In this document: positions 24,783 to 32,976 of the stretch, one piece after another
Layout: every line of letters begins with the position of its first letter
How positions within the stretch are numbered: position 1 is the stretch's first letter
Source of the DNA: Methylobacterium currus
GTDB lineage: Bacteria > Pseudomonadota > Alphaproteobacteria > Rhizobiales > Beijerinckiaceae
Direction: 5' to 3'
DNA length: 64,000 nucleotides
Assembly (NCBI RefSeq): GCF_003058325.1
Contig: NZ_CP028843.1
Coordinates: 1,417,501 to 1,481,500, forward strand
The notes under the pieces: model-generated
Database searches by the model: none
What the model was told of the DNA's origin: nothing
The model's input: the letters and a program-made list of their open reading frames with translations, nothing else
Position numbers and translations under genes: made by a program

Positions 24783-27700
24783 TCAGGCCGCCTTCTTGGT
24801 CACGGCCTTGAGGTTCTCGGATCTTACCCAGCGACGCTCAGAGCCGATCATGAGCTTCAGCGGAACGTGGACGTCGCCCTTGTCGGTGGCGATCACCTCG
24901 TAGTCGCCGTCAGCAACGGTGCTGTGGCCCTCGACACGGATCGAGTCGCCGACCTCGGCGTCCCGCCACGTCAGACCCTGAACGACCTCCTTCAGGGCGA
25001 AGACGTGCTCGTTGCGGACCCACCGCTCGTCCTCGTCGGTCCTGACGCGCAGGCGCTCGTTGTCGCCCTCGTCGATCATGATCACCCTCCAGTCGCCGTC
25101 CTTGACCCACGAGCTGCCCTTCACGGTGACGGTGTCGCCGATCTTGGCCTTGGCGAAGGCCGCAGGATCACGAACCGGCGCATACCCGGCCGTCGAGACG
25201 ATCGACACGACGTACTCGTTGTTGACCCACCGCGTGCCGCCCGGGTTGACGAGCTTCAGCCGCTTGCCGCCGCCGTTGCCCTCGTCGACCCGGTCGACCA
25301 CGTAGCTGCCGTCCCGGTGCGTGGGGGCGCCCTTCACCTCGACGGTGTCGCCGACCTTGGCGAGCTTCCACGCCGGCTCGGTCGAGACCGTGGCCGGGCC
25401 CTTGCGGACGATCGCCTTGACGGTGCCGTGACCGACCCACCAGACCCGGCCGTTCTTGCCCTGGTTGTCGACGGAGACGCGGTAGCCCGAGCGGTAGTCG
25501 TCGGTTCTGGTGACCTCGTACTCGCCGTCCGGCGTGTCGTGGGACCCCTCGACCTTGATCCGGTCACCGACCGCGACCTGCTTGTAGAGCGGCACCTCCT
25601 CGGCAGCGGGCGCCGTCACGGCGTTCGCCTTGCGGATGTGGGTGACGTTGCGGTCGTAGACCCACAGGTCGGACTTGTTGGTCTTGAACGGCGCCTTCAG
25701 CTTGAAGGTCATCGCACGACTGTCCTCGTTGACCGCCACGATCTCGTACTCGCCAGCCGACGAGTAGGAGCCGTCCGTCACCCGGGCGAAGTCGCCCGTC
25801 GAGGCCTGCTCGTGGAGCTTCTTCGAGGTGTCGACCGGAACGAACCCGTCCGCCGGCACCTCGACCTCGCCCTTCTTGCGGACGATCGCCTTCACTGCCC
25901 TCTTCTCGATGAACCAGCCTCCCTTCGCGATGTGGACGCCGTACTCGGTGCTGGAGCCACCGAAGTCAGGACCGCGGCCCGCCTTCTGCTCGGCCGACTG
26001 CACCCGGTCGACGACGTAGTCGCCATCCTGGACCCAGCGGCTACCCTCGACCCGGACGGTATCGCCGACCTCGGCCAGGTCCCAGGGCTGCTTCTCCGCG
26101 ACGGCGGGCGCCATCACCCCCGGCAGGACGAAGGGCTTGCCGTCACGCTCCAGGATCTCCTTCAGGTTCTTGTTGTAGATGTAGAGGCCACTCACCATGA
26201 TGCCGACACCATCCGGGCCGTGCGTCAGGCCGCTGTCCGTCAGGTCGACGATGTACTCGCCGTCCTGGATGTCCGGATCACCTGCAACGCGGACCTTGTC
26301 GCCCTTCAGCACCTGCTCCCACAGGTTCGCGACCACCGGAGCCGAAGCACCGGCAACCACGACCGCGGTGCTCGCGGCAGCCGCAGCCTCGCCCTTGGCG
26401 ACAGCCGCCTCGACCTCCCGCTTGATCGACCGGATCGAGCGGTTGATGATCGGGAACGGCTCGTTGTTGATCTCGACGCCGAGGCGAGAGCCGTCCTCCT
26501 TGTCGGAGTCGCTGTCGTCGAAGATCTCGACCACCTTGAATTCGCCGTCACGCAGAACCGGGTTGTCGGCGATGGTGATCAGGTCGTCCATGCGGGCCCG
26601 CAGGTACACGGGCGGCGGGGAGGCGAGGATCTGCTCGACGTCGTCGTTGTCGACCCAGGTCTCCTCGCTTCCGTCGTGAACGCGCAGCCGCGACCCGTCA
26701 CCGGGGTTGAGCGACGATTCGTCGATCTCGATGACCTCGCCGGTCCTCGTGTCGCCGTACTCGTCGTACTCGATCCAGTCGCCGAGCTTGGCGAGGAACC
26801 AGTCCGGAGCGGACGGCAGGATCCCCGTGACGGCGTCGTCATCGACCCATTCGGTGTCGTCGTCGCTCGATCCGGTCTTCACCGACAGGCGCTGGTTGTC
26901 AGCGCTGGCGTCGTCGACCGCGACCACCAGGTACTCGCCGTCCGACAGGTACTGGTCGTCCTCGACCTCGATCCAGTCGCCGACCTTGGCCTTCTGGTAC
27001 GGCTCGCGCACGTCCACCTCGGGCTTGGCCTCGGCGACGGGAGCGGGTGCCGCGGTGGTGGCCGGGGTGTCGTAGCCGCGCACCAGGGTGGTGCTGCTGT
27101 TCAGCAGCTCGTTGACGTACTTGCGGTCGACCTCGTCGAGGACGGTCAGCTCCTCGACCCGCATCTTGCCGCCGTGGTAGTCGACCGGCACGGCGACGAC
27201 GTGACGGGGCCAGAAGGCGCAGAGCAGCATGCGCCGGTCGGAACCCCAGCCGTAGCCGTTGTTGCGGATGTAGTCGATCGCGCCGAGGTGCAGGCCCGTG
27301 GTGCAGGTCTGGTCCGGGTTGGCGTTGCACTCGTGGCGCGGCATCGAGACGGTCTTGCCGACCGCGTAGTTGACCGTGTTCGAGTGGACGTCGTTGTAGT
27401 TGTCCCGCACGCCCTTGAACGCGGCGATCCGGCCGTCCGGCAGGAAGCCTAGCTTGGAGCGCTCGACGAACAGCGGCAGGCGCTCGCGGGCGGCCGGCGT
27501 CGGGTTGAGCTGGAGATCCTCCAGGGCGCGGAAGATCGGGTCGAAGTTCTCGCCCTCGTCCTTGAACGCGATGATCTTGTCGACCCAGAGGTTGTGGAGC
27601 GGCAGGCCGTCGTAGCGCATCTCGCGGCCGGCGAAGGTCAGGCGCTCGCCCGAGGCCGCCCGCAGCTCGACGGTCGGATCGGCGAGCTTGATCAGCGCGT

Positions 27701-27869
27701 CGATGTCGACGATCCCGCGCTCCGCGTTGTTCCAGTCCAGCAGCGTGGTGCGGATCGTCCCGAAGTGAGCGTGGGACTTCTGCACCTCGTAGGGCCGGCC
27801 CTTCGCGAAGAAGGTCAAGGAGAGGTCGGTGATGTTGTGCGGAAGCTGAACGTGCATCTTAGAACTCAC
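24783..27869 (-). CDS. rIIB-like protein with about ten C-terminal SH3-like repeats
   Basis: 1028 residues. The N-terminal 250 residues resemble phage T4 RIIB-type proteins: FLPDGRIAAFKGVRDNYNDVHS, VGKTVSMPRHECNANPDQTC, TGLHLGAIDY and RMLLCAFWPRHVVAVP. From about residue 290 come about ten degenerate repeats of roughly 70 residues, each with a GDxVxVEG...DGDYVV core (for example GDTVRVEGSRWVQDGDYVVD). This matches SH3/KOW-like beta modules. T4 RIIB is only about 312 residues, so the repeats triple the size. The GTG at 27869 overlaps the rIIA-like stop (GTGA); an ATG four codons later is an alternative start. Confidence 0.72.
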   Translation of the reverse strand: MSSKMHVQLPHNITDLSLTFFAKGRPYEVQKSHAHFGTIRTTLLDWNNAERGIVDIDALIKLADPTVELRAASGERLTFAGREMRYDGLPLHNLWVDKIIAFKDEGENFDPIFRALEDLQLNPTPAARERLPLFVERSKLGFLPDGRIAAFKGVRDNYNDVHSNTVNYAVGKTVSMPRHECNANPDQTCTTGLHLGAIDYIRNNGYGWGSDRRMLLCAFWPRHVVAVPVDYHGGKMRVEELTVLDEVDRKYVNELLNSSTTLVRGYDTPATTAAPAPVAEAKPEVDVREPYQKAKVGDWIEVEDDQYLSDGEYLVVAVDDASADNQRLSVKTGSSDDDTEWVDDDAVTGILPSAPDWFLAKLGDWIEYDEYGDTRTGEVIEIDESSLNPGDGSRLRVHDGSEETWVDNDDVEQILASPPPVYLRARMDDLITIADNPVLRDGEFKVVEIFDDSDSDKEDGSRLGVEINNEPFPIINRSIRSIKREVEAAVAKGEAAAAASTAVVVAGASAPVVANLWEQVLKGDKVRVAGDPDIQDGEYIVDLTDSGLTHGPDGVGIMVSGLYIYNKNLKEILERDGKPFVLPGVMAPAVAEKQPWDLAEVGDTVRVEGSRWVQDGDYVVDRVQSAEQKAGRGPDFGGSSTEYGVHIAKGGWFIEKRAVKAIVRKKGEVEVPADGFVPVDTSKKLHEQASTGDFARVTDGSYSSAGEYEIVAVNEDSRAMTFKLKAPFKTNKSDLWVYDRNVTHIRKANAVTAPAAEEVPLYKQVAVGDRIKVEGSHDTPDGEYEVTRTDDYRSGYRVSVDNQGKNGRVWWVGHGTVKAIVRKGPATVSTEPAWKLAKVGDTVEVKGAPTHRDGSYVVDRVDEGNGGGKRLKLVNPGGTRWVNNEYVVSIVSTAGYAPVRDPAAFAKAKIGDTVTVKGSSWVKDGDWRVIMIDEGDNERLRVRTDEDERWVRNEHVFALKEVVQGLTWRDAEVGDSIRVEGHSTVADGDYEVIATDKGDVHVPLKLMIGSERRWVRSENLKAVTKKAA

Positions 27870-29980
27870 TTCTGGTTGGCGAGGAGGTCGAAGTACAGGC
27901 CGAGGCGACGGTTCGTCTCGGTGTTGTTGAAACCGTCGAGCAGGTGCTTGAACAGCGGGTACTTGCTCATCAGCTCGTCGTAGTTCTCCTTGAGACCATC
28001 GACCGGGCAGACGCCGGCTTTGCCGATCGGGAAGTGCAGGCCCGGGACGATGGTCATCAGGATCTTGAACAGCGCGTCGTTCTCATTCTCGCGCCGCTCG
28101 TCGCGACGTTGGATCGAGTTCTTGGTCAGCCTGACCTTGGTGGCAAAGGTCTTCAGGTCATTCGGGGCCTTCTCCAGGTCGTAGCGCTCCGCAAAGTGCA
28201 GGATGCCGTGAGGAATATCGCCCACGCCCTTCTGGCGCTGGACGGGGGTGAGCTTGGGAATGTCGATCAGGTCGCGAAGACGCATCTCGACATAATCGCC
28301 GAAGTCGAACCAGACATCTTCGTCGAGTTCGTCATCGCCGGTATCGATCAGGAGGCGGAAATCCTCCCGGATGACGTTGTGGTGGACGAGCTGCGCGATC
28401 AGGGCCCGCAGCGCGCCCTCGCCGAGCTTCGACATGCCGTCCGCGATCCGGAACCCGTCCGCCCGGCGCGAGTAGCCGAAGCGGGCGCGCTGGATCTTGA
28501 GGCCGCCGGCCGCGAGGTCGAAGGTCTCGGTGGTGTCGTTGAGCGCCACGTCGGTGCCGCCCCACTTCGAGGGCACGAGCGAGACGTTGAGCGCGCGGCG
28601 CCGCCGGATGCGGTTGTTGCGGCTGATGCCGTGGCTCGTGGCACCGTTCGCCTTGCGGGTGACGTCCGCCTTGTCGAGGACGATGACGTCGTCCTCCTTG
28701 AGCGCGCACATCGTGAGGAAGCCGGGCAGCTCGTCACGCTTCACCCGGGCCCACAGGATGTCCTGGCCGACGAGATCGAGGGCCAGGAAGCGGTCGAGCG
28801 AGGCATAGGGGTTGTGCTCGACGACGATCTTGGCCGCCGCCGGCACGTTCGCCGGGTCGACGTGATCCTTGCTGAAGCGCTCGAACTTGCTCCAGCCGTC
28901 GCCGAGCCGCATCACCTTGTGGGTGATCTCGGTCCGGATCGGCTGGCCGCCCCAGGTCACCTTCTCGCGCATACCGGAGATCCGGTTGACGCCAAGATGC
29001 GCGGTTGCCGTGCGAAAGACCGCGCAGCCCTCGAAGTAGCAGCTCGCGGCGTCGACCTTGGCCTGGACCTCGGCGACGAAGTTGGCCTCGAAGGCCGCGA
29101 TCATCGCCGACAGCGCCCGCTTGGTGGTCGAGGTGTACTGGAGCTGTTCGCGCGAGGCGGTCGGCGTCACGTCCTCCGGGTTGACGCTGAACACGATCGT
29201 GTCGGTCGGCTGCAGGAAGCCGATCGAGCCCGAGATCTCCTTCATGTCGATCGGGTACATGACCGGACCGACCTTCACCTGCGGGCCGGAGAACGGCACG
29301 GTGTGCTTGGCGTAGCTGATCCAGCCCTGGCCCTGGGCCTGGATCTCCGGCTCGCGGAAGTTGATCGCGGGCGAGATCACCGGGCGCGGCTCGAAGCTCC
29401 ACAGGATCTCGCGGGCCCGGTCCTCGAAGGCCTCGAAGTCGTCCTCGCGCACCGCGAAGCTGACCTCCAGCCCGTCCGGCTCCTCGGAGGGAAAGCTCGC
29501 GAAGTGCTTGGGCTGCGGCATGCCGCGCTCGTCGAGCGAGACGATGTAGTGGCGCGCCTCGCCGCCCTGGTAGGAGATGACGGTGAACGAGCCCGACAGC
29601 CCGTCCTCCATCAGGTAGGCGAGCGCCGAGAGCGAGCCGAAGCCCCAGCCCGAGACGCCGCCGATGCCGTTCGAGTCCTTGGTCGAATCACCGAGCGTCG
29701 CGTAGCGCTCCATGATGAACTCGTGGTCGAGCCCGGGGCCGTAATCGCGAAAACGGATCTTGGGCGACCATCGGCCGGGCAGGTCGATCTCGAACGGCCG
29801 GTCGGCGGGGGAAACCTCCCAGGCGTTCTTGGCGTACTCGCGGACGGGGTAGCCGATCTTGTCCTTCACGATGCCGGTGAACAGCGCGTGGGCGATCTTG
29901 GCCTCGTTGGCGAGGCTGGTTGCCCGAGCGTCAAGGGCTCCTGATGATATGTTGGTGTGGTCGCGCAGCATGACAGCCAT
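27866..29980 (-). CDS. rIIA-like protein with GHKL ATPase domain
   Basis: 704 residues. A GHKL ATP-binding domain opens the protein: N-box VREYAKNAWE (Glu48, Asn52), G1 box RFRDYGPGL (Asp79) and glycine-rich lid GIGGVSGWGFGS (105-116). A long unassigned C-terminus follows. T4 RIIA has the same type of domain and is encoded directly before rIIB, as here. In T4 the pair counteracts lambda Rex exclusion and is membrane- and DNA-associated. The ATG at 29980 has GAGGA 7-8 bases upstream, directly downstream of an operator palindrome. A MutL/Hsp90-like role is a less likely alternative. Confidence 0.75.
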   Translation of the reverse strand: MAVMLRDHTNISSGALDARATSLANEAKIAHALFTGIVKDKIGYPVREYAKNAWEVSPADRPFEIDLPGRWSPKIRFRDYGPGLDHEFIMERYATLGDSTKDSNGIGGVSGWGFGSLSALAYLMEDGLSGSFTVISYQGGEARHYIVSLDERGMPQPKHFASFPSEEPDGLEVSFAVREDDFEAFEDRAREILWSFEPRPVISPAINFREPEIQAQGQGWISYAKHTVPFSGPQVKVGPVMYPIDMKEISGSIGFLQPTDTIVFSVNPEDVTPTASREQLQYTSTTKRALSAMIAAFEANFVAEVQAKVDAASCYFEGCAVFRTATAHLGVNRISGMREKVTWGGQPIRTEITHKVMRLGDGWSKFERFSKDHVDPANVPAAAKIVVEHNPYASLDRFLALDLVGQDILWARVKRDELPGFLTMCALKEDDVIVLDKADVTRKANGATSHGISRNNRIRRRRALNVSLVPSKWGGTDVALNDTTETFDLAAGGLKIQRARFGYSRRADGFRIADGMSKLGEGALRALIAQLVHHNVIREDFRLLIDTGDDELDEDVWFDFGDYVEMRLRDLIDIPKLTPVQRQKGVGDIPHGILHFAERYDLEKAPNDLKTFATKVRLTKNSIQRRDERRENENDALFKILMTIVPGLHFPIGKAGVCPVDGLKENYDELMSKYPLFKHLLDGFNNTETNRRLGLYFDLLANQK

Positions 29981-29996
29981 GGCACGTTCCTCGAAT

Positions 29997-30010
29997 TTGC
30001 ATTCTTGCAA
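29997..30010. promoter_or_regulatory. Operator-like palindrome TTGCATTCTTGCAA
   Basis: Copy of the TTGCA-N4-TGCAA motif placed directly upstream of the ribosome-binding site of the rIIA/rIIB-like pair. Confidence 0.7.
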
Positions 30011-30034
30011 GGGGGAGGGCGCGACGAGGCGCCC

Positions 30035-31042
30035 TCAAGGTGATGTCAGGCGGCCGAGCAGCAGTGCCGGGCCATGTGCTCCTCCGGGCAGCCCCGGAAC
30101 TGGTACTGGGCGGCCTTGCTCCAGAACTCGGCGATGTGGGCGACCGCCTTCTTGTGGAGATGGCTGCCGGCGACCGCCTGGCCGATGACCCAGCGGCTGG
30201 CCTGCCAGTCGAAGTCGAAGAACTCGCTCTCGCCATCGGGGAGCTTCCGGATCGGCGCGCGGGAAGGTGAGGGTGCCCTCGCGCATCAGCTCCAAGGCCT
30301 GGCCGCCGACCCGGATGGCGTGGCTCATCGCCTTCCAGTCCACGCCGTCGCTCTGCTCCGCCGCCCGTGTGCGGGCGCCGTAGTTGTCGAACACCGACTG
30401 GAGCACGCGGCGGACCTCGCCGACGTGGACGCCGAGCGGGAACTTGCGGCCAACCACCTCCCAGTGGAGCTGCTCGGGCCCGTTCGGGTGCTTGATCGAG
30501 ATGATGCCGGAGTGGGCGTTGGCCTCCGAGAACGCCTCGATCGCCTCCTGGAAGAAGACGAGCTTACGTTCCTTGCCGTAGACCGAGATCCAGCCGTCGA
30601 TGAGCGCGAGCGCGGCCCGGACCGTGCCCATCCGCGATCCCTTGATCCCGTACTTCGCCGCCTGCCGCTTCATGTAGGAGACGAAGCCCTCGACGAAGCT
30701 CAGGCTGACGAACCTGTCGCGGCGCTCCTGGATCGCGAGCCACTCCTCGCTCCAGAACAGCAGGGCGTCACGCGGCGCGAACAGCATCTCCAGGGCGTTG
30801 GCGTCGCCCTTCGCCAACATGCCGAACCACTTGTGGAGGGCGAAGCTCTCGAAGTCGATGTCGTCGGCCGTGTTCTTGGCCGTGCGATCCTCCTTCGTGC
30901 GCTCGCTGAACGAGCCCTGGGTCTGGTGCAACAGCATCTCCCGCGCCGAGGGCAGGTGGACGCCCTTGAAGTCGCGGTCCGAGGCCGGGGTGTTCGTCCC
31001 GTAGAGGTGCGACCCGAAGGTCATGCGTGCGATTTGCTTCAT
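30035..31042 (-). CDS. RlaP-type nucleotidyltransferase, 3' part apparently frameshifted
   Basis: The polymerase-beta-fold domain starts at MTFGSHLYGTNTPASDRDFKG: the GS...SDRD motif holds the first two catalytic acids (Asp22, Asp24), and DDIDFESF supplies the third. This is the PF10127/RlaP-like nucleotidyltransferase group found in phages and RNA-repair loci. After about residue 262 the annotated frame becomes Arg/Gly/Pro-rich with no similarity to a folded protein. The +1 frame continues sensibly (RKLPDGESEFFDFDWQASRW to SAA) and stops at 30046. The break lies near the GCGCGC run at 30250-30262. Confidence 0.75.
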   Translation of the reverse strand: MKQIARMTFGSHLYGTNTPASDRDFKGVHLPSAREMLLHQTQGSFSERTKEDRTAKNTADDIDFESFALHKWFGMLAKGDANALEMLFAPRDALLFWSEEWLAIQERRDRFVSLSFVEGFVSYMKRQAAKYGIKGSRMGTVRAALALIDGWISVYGKERKLVFFQEAIEAFSEANAHSGIISIKHPNGPEQLHWEVVGRKFPLGVHVGEVRRVLQSVFDNYGARTRAAEQSDGVDWKAMSHAIRVGGQALELMREGTLTFPRADPEAPRWRERVLRLRLAGQPLGHRPGGRRQPSPQEGGRPHRRVLEQGRPVPVPGLPGGAHGPALLLGRLTSP

Positions 31043-31054
31043 GATCATCCTCTG

Positions 31055-31075
31055 TGCAAATTTGCATTCCTGCAA
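31055..31075. promoter_or_regulatory. Double operator-like site upstream of the nucleotidyltransferase
   Basis: TGCAAATTTGCA (31055-31066, perfect palindrome) overlaps TTGCATTCCTGCAA (31062-31075), which is identical to the copy at 16485-16498. They lie just before the AGAGG ribosome-binding site of the nucleotidyltransferase. Confidence 0.68.
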
Positions 31076-31090
31076 GCTGCCGGGCATGGC

Positions 31091-31396
31091 TTACAGCCGG
31101 TTCATCTCGCGGATCACGGCCTGGATCAGGTCCCGGTCGCGCTGGTAGACGTGCTTCAGCTTCATCATCGCCGCCTCGATCCGGGTCCAGTTCTCCTGGA
31201 GTCCGAGCACGACGCGCTCCGGCCCGGCATCCGAGGCCTCGTAGGAGGCACTGTCGTATTCCAGTGGAGCGAGGGCGCCGTACAGCTCGGAGAGGAGCTT
31301 GGTGATCTCGTGCCGTCCACCGCCCTCAGGATTGGCCGCGTCGTCGAGGACGCTGTGGAAGTACCCGCTGCCGACGTACCTGAATTCCCGGCTCAT
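31091..31396 (-). CDS. Hypothetical protein
   Basis: 101 residues starting MSREFRYVGSGYFHSVLDDAANPEGGGRHEITKLLSELYG. Mostly helical C-terminus (AAMMKLKHVYQRDRDLIQAVIREMNRL). Coupled by ATGA to the preceding gene. No recognised family. Confidence 0.6.
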   Translation of the reverse strand: MSREFRYVGSGYFHSVLDDAANPEGGGRHEITKLLSELYGALAPLEYDSASYEASDAGPERVVLGLQENWTRIEAAMMKLKHVYQRDRDLIQAVIREMNRL

Positions 31397-31719
31397 GCTG
31401 CTTCGCTCTCTTCGGATTCCGGGGATGCGAGACCGAGCGTCTCGCGCCATTCCCGCGCCGCCGGCAGCAGCGAGGGGTCGACCACCTTGGCCTCATCGGG
31501 CTCCAGGATGGCCTGGACCAGAAGGGCGTCCGCCAGCTTCGACTGGCAGACCTCGTTCTTGGTCGGCACGCAACCGGCGGTCATCTCCGCCCGGATGGTA
31601 AAGAGGTCGGCGTCTTCCCCGAACACGACAGCGAGCGCCTCCCGGGGGAGAGCGCTCTCAAGGCCGCACTTCGTGCAGACGATCCGGACCTCGGGGAGAG
31701 GCCAGTCGGAGACCTTCAT
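31393..31719 (-). CDS. Hypothetical protein with a CxxC motif
   Basis: 108 residues: MKVSDWPLPEVRIVCTKCGLESALPREALAVVFGED. The CTKC pair near the N-terminus may be half of a zinc site, with further Cys in AGCVPTKNEVCQSK. The tail is acidic. Overlaps both neighbours by ATGA, so it is translated with the dCMP deaminase. No family identified. Confidence 0.6.
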   Translation of the reverse strand: MKVSDWPLPEVRIVCTKCGLESALPREALAVVFGEDADLFTIRAEMTAGCVPTKNEVCQSKLADALLVQAILEPDEAKVVDPSLLPAAREWRETLGLASPESEESEAA

Positions 31720-32258
31720 GCTGCGCAGGCGCAGGCCTGGGCCGCCGGATCGGACCCCTCGACAGCCTCAAGCCAGAGGTCGGCGGGCCGGGTGATCTCG
31801 TGCCAGGTGCCGGTGTGGCCGTCGTAGGTGTCGACCACGATGCCCTTGGCGAGCATGTTGTCGATCGCCCAGCTCATGTTCCGGACCCAGCGCACCGGCA
31901 CCATGTTGTGGCGGGCGACGACCCGGGCGATGCCGGACTGGATGATCTCGGAGGCGCAGGAGCAGCACGGCGGCAGGCCGGAGACGTAGAGAGTGTGGCC
32001 CTCCAGGCTCTGGTCCTTCGCGAAGCCGATCGCGTTCTCCTCGGCGTGCCGGACCGTGGCGATCTTGTAGTCCCGGTCGGCGTACAGCTCCGCGGCGTCG
32101 TTAAGCCCGCGCGGAAAGCCATTGAAGCCCACCGAGGCGAGCGTGCGATCGGGGCGCACCAGCACCGCGCCGACCTTGCTGCTCGGGTCCTTCGACCAGC
32201 CGGCGACCATGTCGGCCATCTCCAGGAACCGCAAATCCCACTTCTGGCTGTAAGTCAT
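31716..32258 (-). CDS. dCMP deaminase family protein
   Basis: 180 residues of cytidine-deaminase fold. The zinc site is intact: RHAEENAI (His and catalytic Glu) and PPCCSCASEI. The front motif SKDPSSKVGAVLVRPDRTLASVGFNGFPRG is typical of ComE/dCMP deaminases of phages. It converts dCMP to dUMP, feeding the element's thymidylate synthase. It lies in the unit 32926-31091, coupled on both sides by ATGA. Confidence 0.92.
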   Translation of the reverse strand: MTYSQKWDLRFLEMADMVAGWSKDPSSKVGAVLVRPDRTLASVGFNGFPRGLNDAAELYADRDYKIATVRHAEENAIGFAKDQSLEGHTLYVSGLPPCCSCASEIIQSGIARVVARHNMVPVRWVRNMSWAIDNMLAKGIVVDTYDGHTGTWHEITRPADLWLEAVEGSDPAAQACACAA

Positions 32259-32926
32259 TCCTCGAACATCCCCGTGCGGTAGTTGAAGCCGTCCGCGCCC
32301 TGGAAGGGCGGGCAGTGGGTGACCTTGCCGGCGGCGAGCGCGGCAGCGATCAGGGAGGCGTCGTCAGCGACCTCGCTCGTCGGCTTGGGCTTGGGCTTGG
32401 TGAGCTGGCGCCGCTGGGGCGCCATGTACCGGGCATTGCGCTCGCGCCGCTTGCGATCCTTCTCGGTGTCGAGGAGTTGCGCAGGCTTGGGCAGCACTGT
32501 GGGGGGAGGTGCCGGGTCAGGATCCGGATCGGGCTCGGCCGCGGCCTCGGGAGCCGGGGCGGGCGCGGCCTTCGTGTGGCCGATCTTCGTGTGCGGGCTC
32601 TCCAGCCCCATCCCCTTCATGATCCGCTTGACGGAGGAAGGGTGGAACGAGGTACCGGCTTCGGTCATCAGCCCGCGACGGTTCAGCTCGTTGGCGATGC
32701 GCGTGTAGGAGGTGAAGCCCTCGTCGAACAGCGACCGGATCTTGCGCTCGACCCGATTCTCGCCCTTGACGGCGGGCTCGACGGTGGAGCCGTACAGCGC
32801 GATGTCGGGCTTCCAGGCCTCGATATGAGGCCGAGCCTCGATCACCACGGGCTTCAGCGCGTCGGCGATGCGCTCCAGCGCGACGGCGATGCGCTCGATC
32901 GAGGAGGCGAGGGTGGTCTGGTCCAT
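32255..32926 (-). CDS. Recombinase/HTH-like DNA-binding protein with Pro-rich linker
   Basis: 223 residues. Residues 1-25 form an amphipathic helix (TTLASSIERIAVALERIADAL). Residues 55-105 (VERKIRSLFDEGFTSYTRIANELNRRGLMTEAGTSFHPSSVKRIMKGMGL) match the helix-turn-helix tail of serine recombinases and similar DNA-binding proteins. A Pro/Asp linker and basic C-terminus follow. No catalytic domain. The start is taken at 32926; earlier in-frame ATGs fall within the operator repeats. Confidence 0.6.
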   Translation of the reverse strand: MDQTTLASSIERIAVALERIADALKPVVIEARPHIEAWKPDIALYGSTVEPAVKGENRVERKIRSLFDEGFTSYTRIANELNRRGLMTEAGTSFHPSSVKRIMKGMGLESPHTKIGHTKAAPAPAPEAAAEPDPDPDPAPPPTVLPKPAQLLDTEKDRKRRERNARYMAPQRRQLTKPKPKPTSEVADDASLIAAALAAGKVTHCPPFQGADGFNYRTGMFEE

Positions 32927-32940
32927 CTGCGGTCCCGTCG

Positions 32941-32976
32941 TTTGCATTTGCATTCGCATTACTGCAAGCTTGCAGG
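32941..32976. promoter_or_regulatory. Clustered operator half-sites
   Basis: TTTGCATTTGCATTCGCATT followed by ACTGCAAGCTTGCAGG. It contains TCGCATTACTGCAA (32954-32967), one mismatch from the palindrome half-site, plus extra TTGCA half-sites on both strands. It lies between two minus-strand units and overlaps the stop of the SLOG gene. Confidence 0.6.

Noticed and set aside
24867..27452. 861-codon plus-strand frame opposite the rIIB-like gene
   Set aside because: The minus-strand protein has consistent repeat structure and a coupled start; the plus frame is low-complexity Val/Asp/Leu text produced by the repeats.
27944..29944. 666-codon plus-strand frame opposite the rIIA-like gene
   Set aside because: The minus strand encodes the GHKL motifs N, G1 and G2; the opposite frame has no motif.
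16485..32976. The TTGCA-N4-TGCAA sites as short leader peptides (the N-L-Q-E-C-K text read through them)
   Set aside because: The same peptide arises at several genes only because the palindrome is translated; good ribosome-binding sites and start codons lie downstream of each site.
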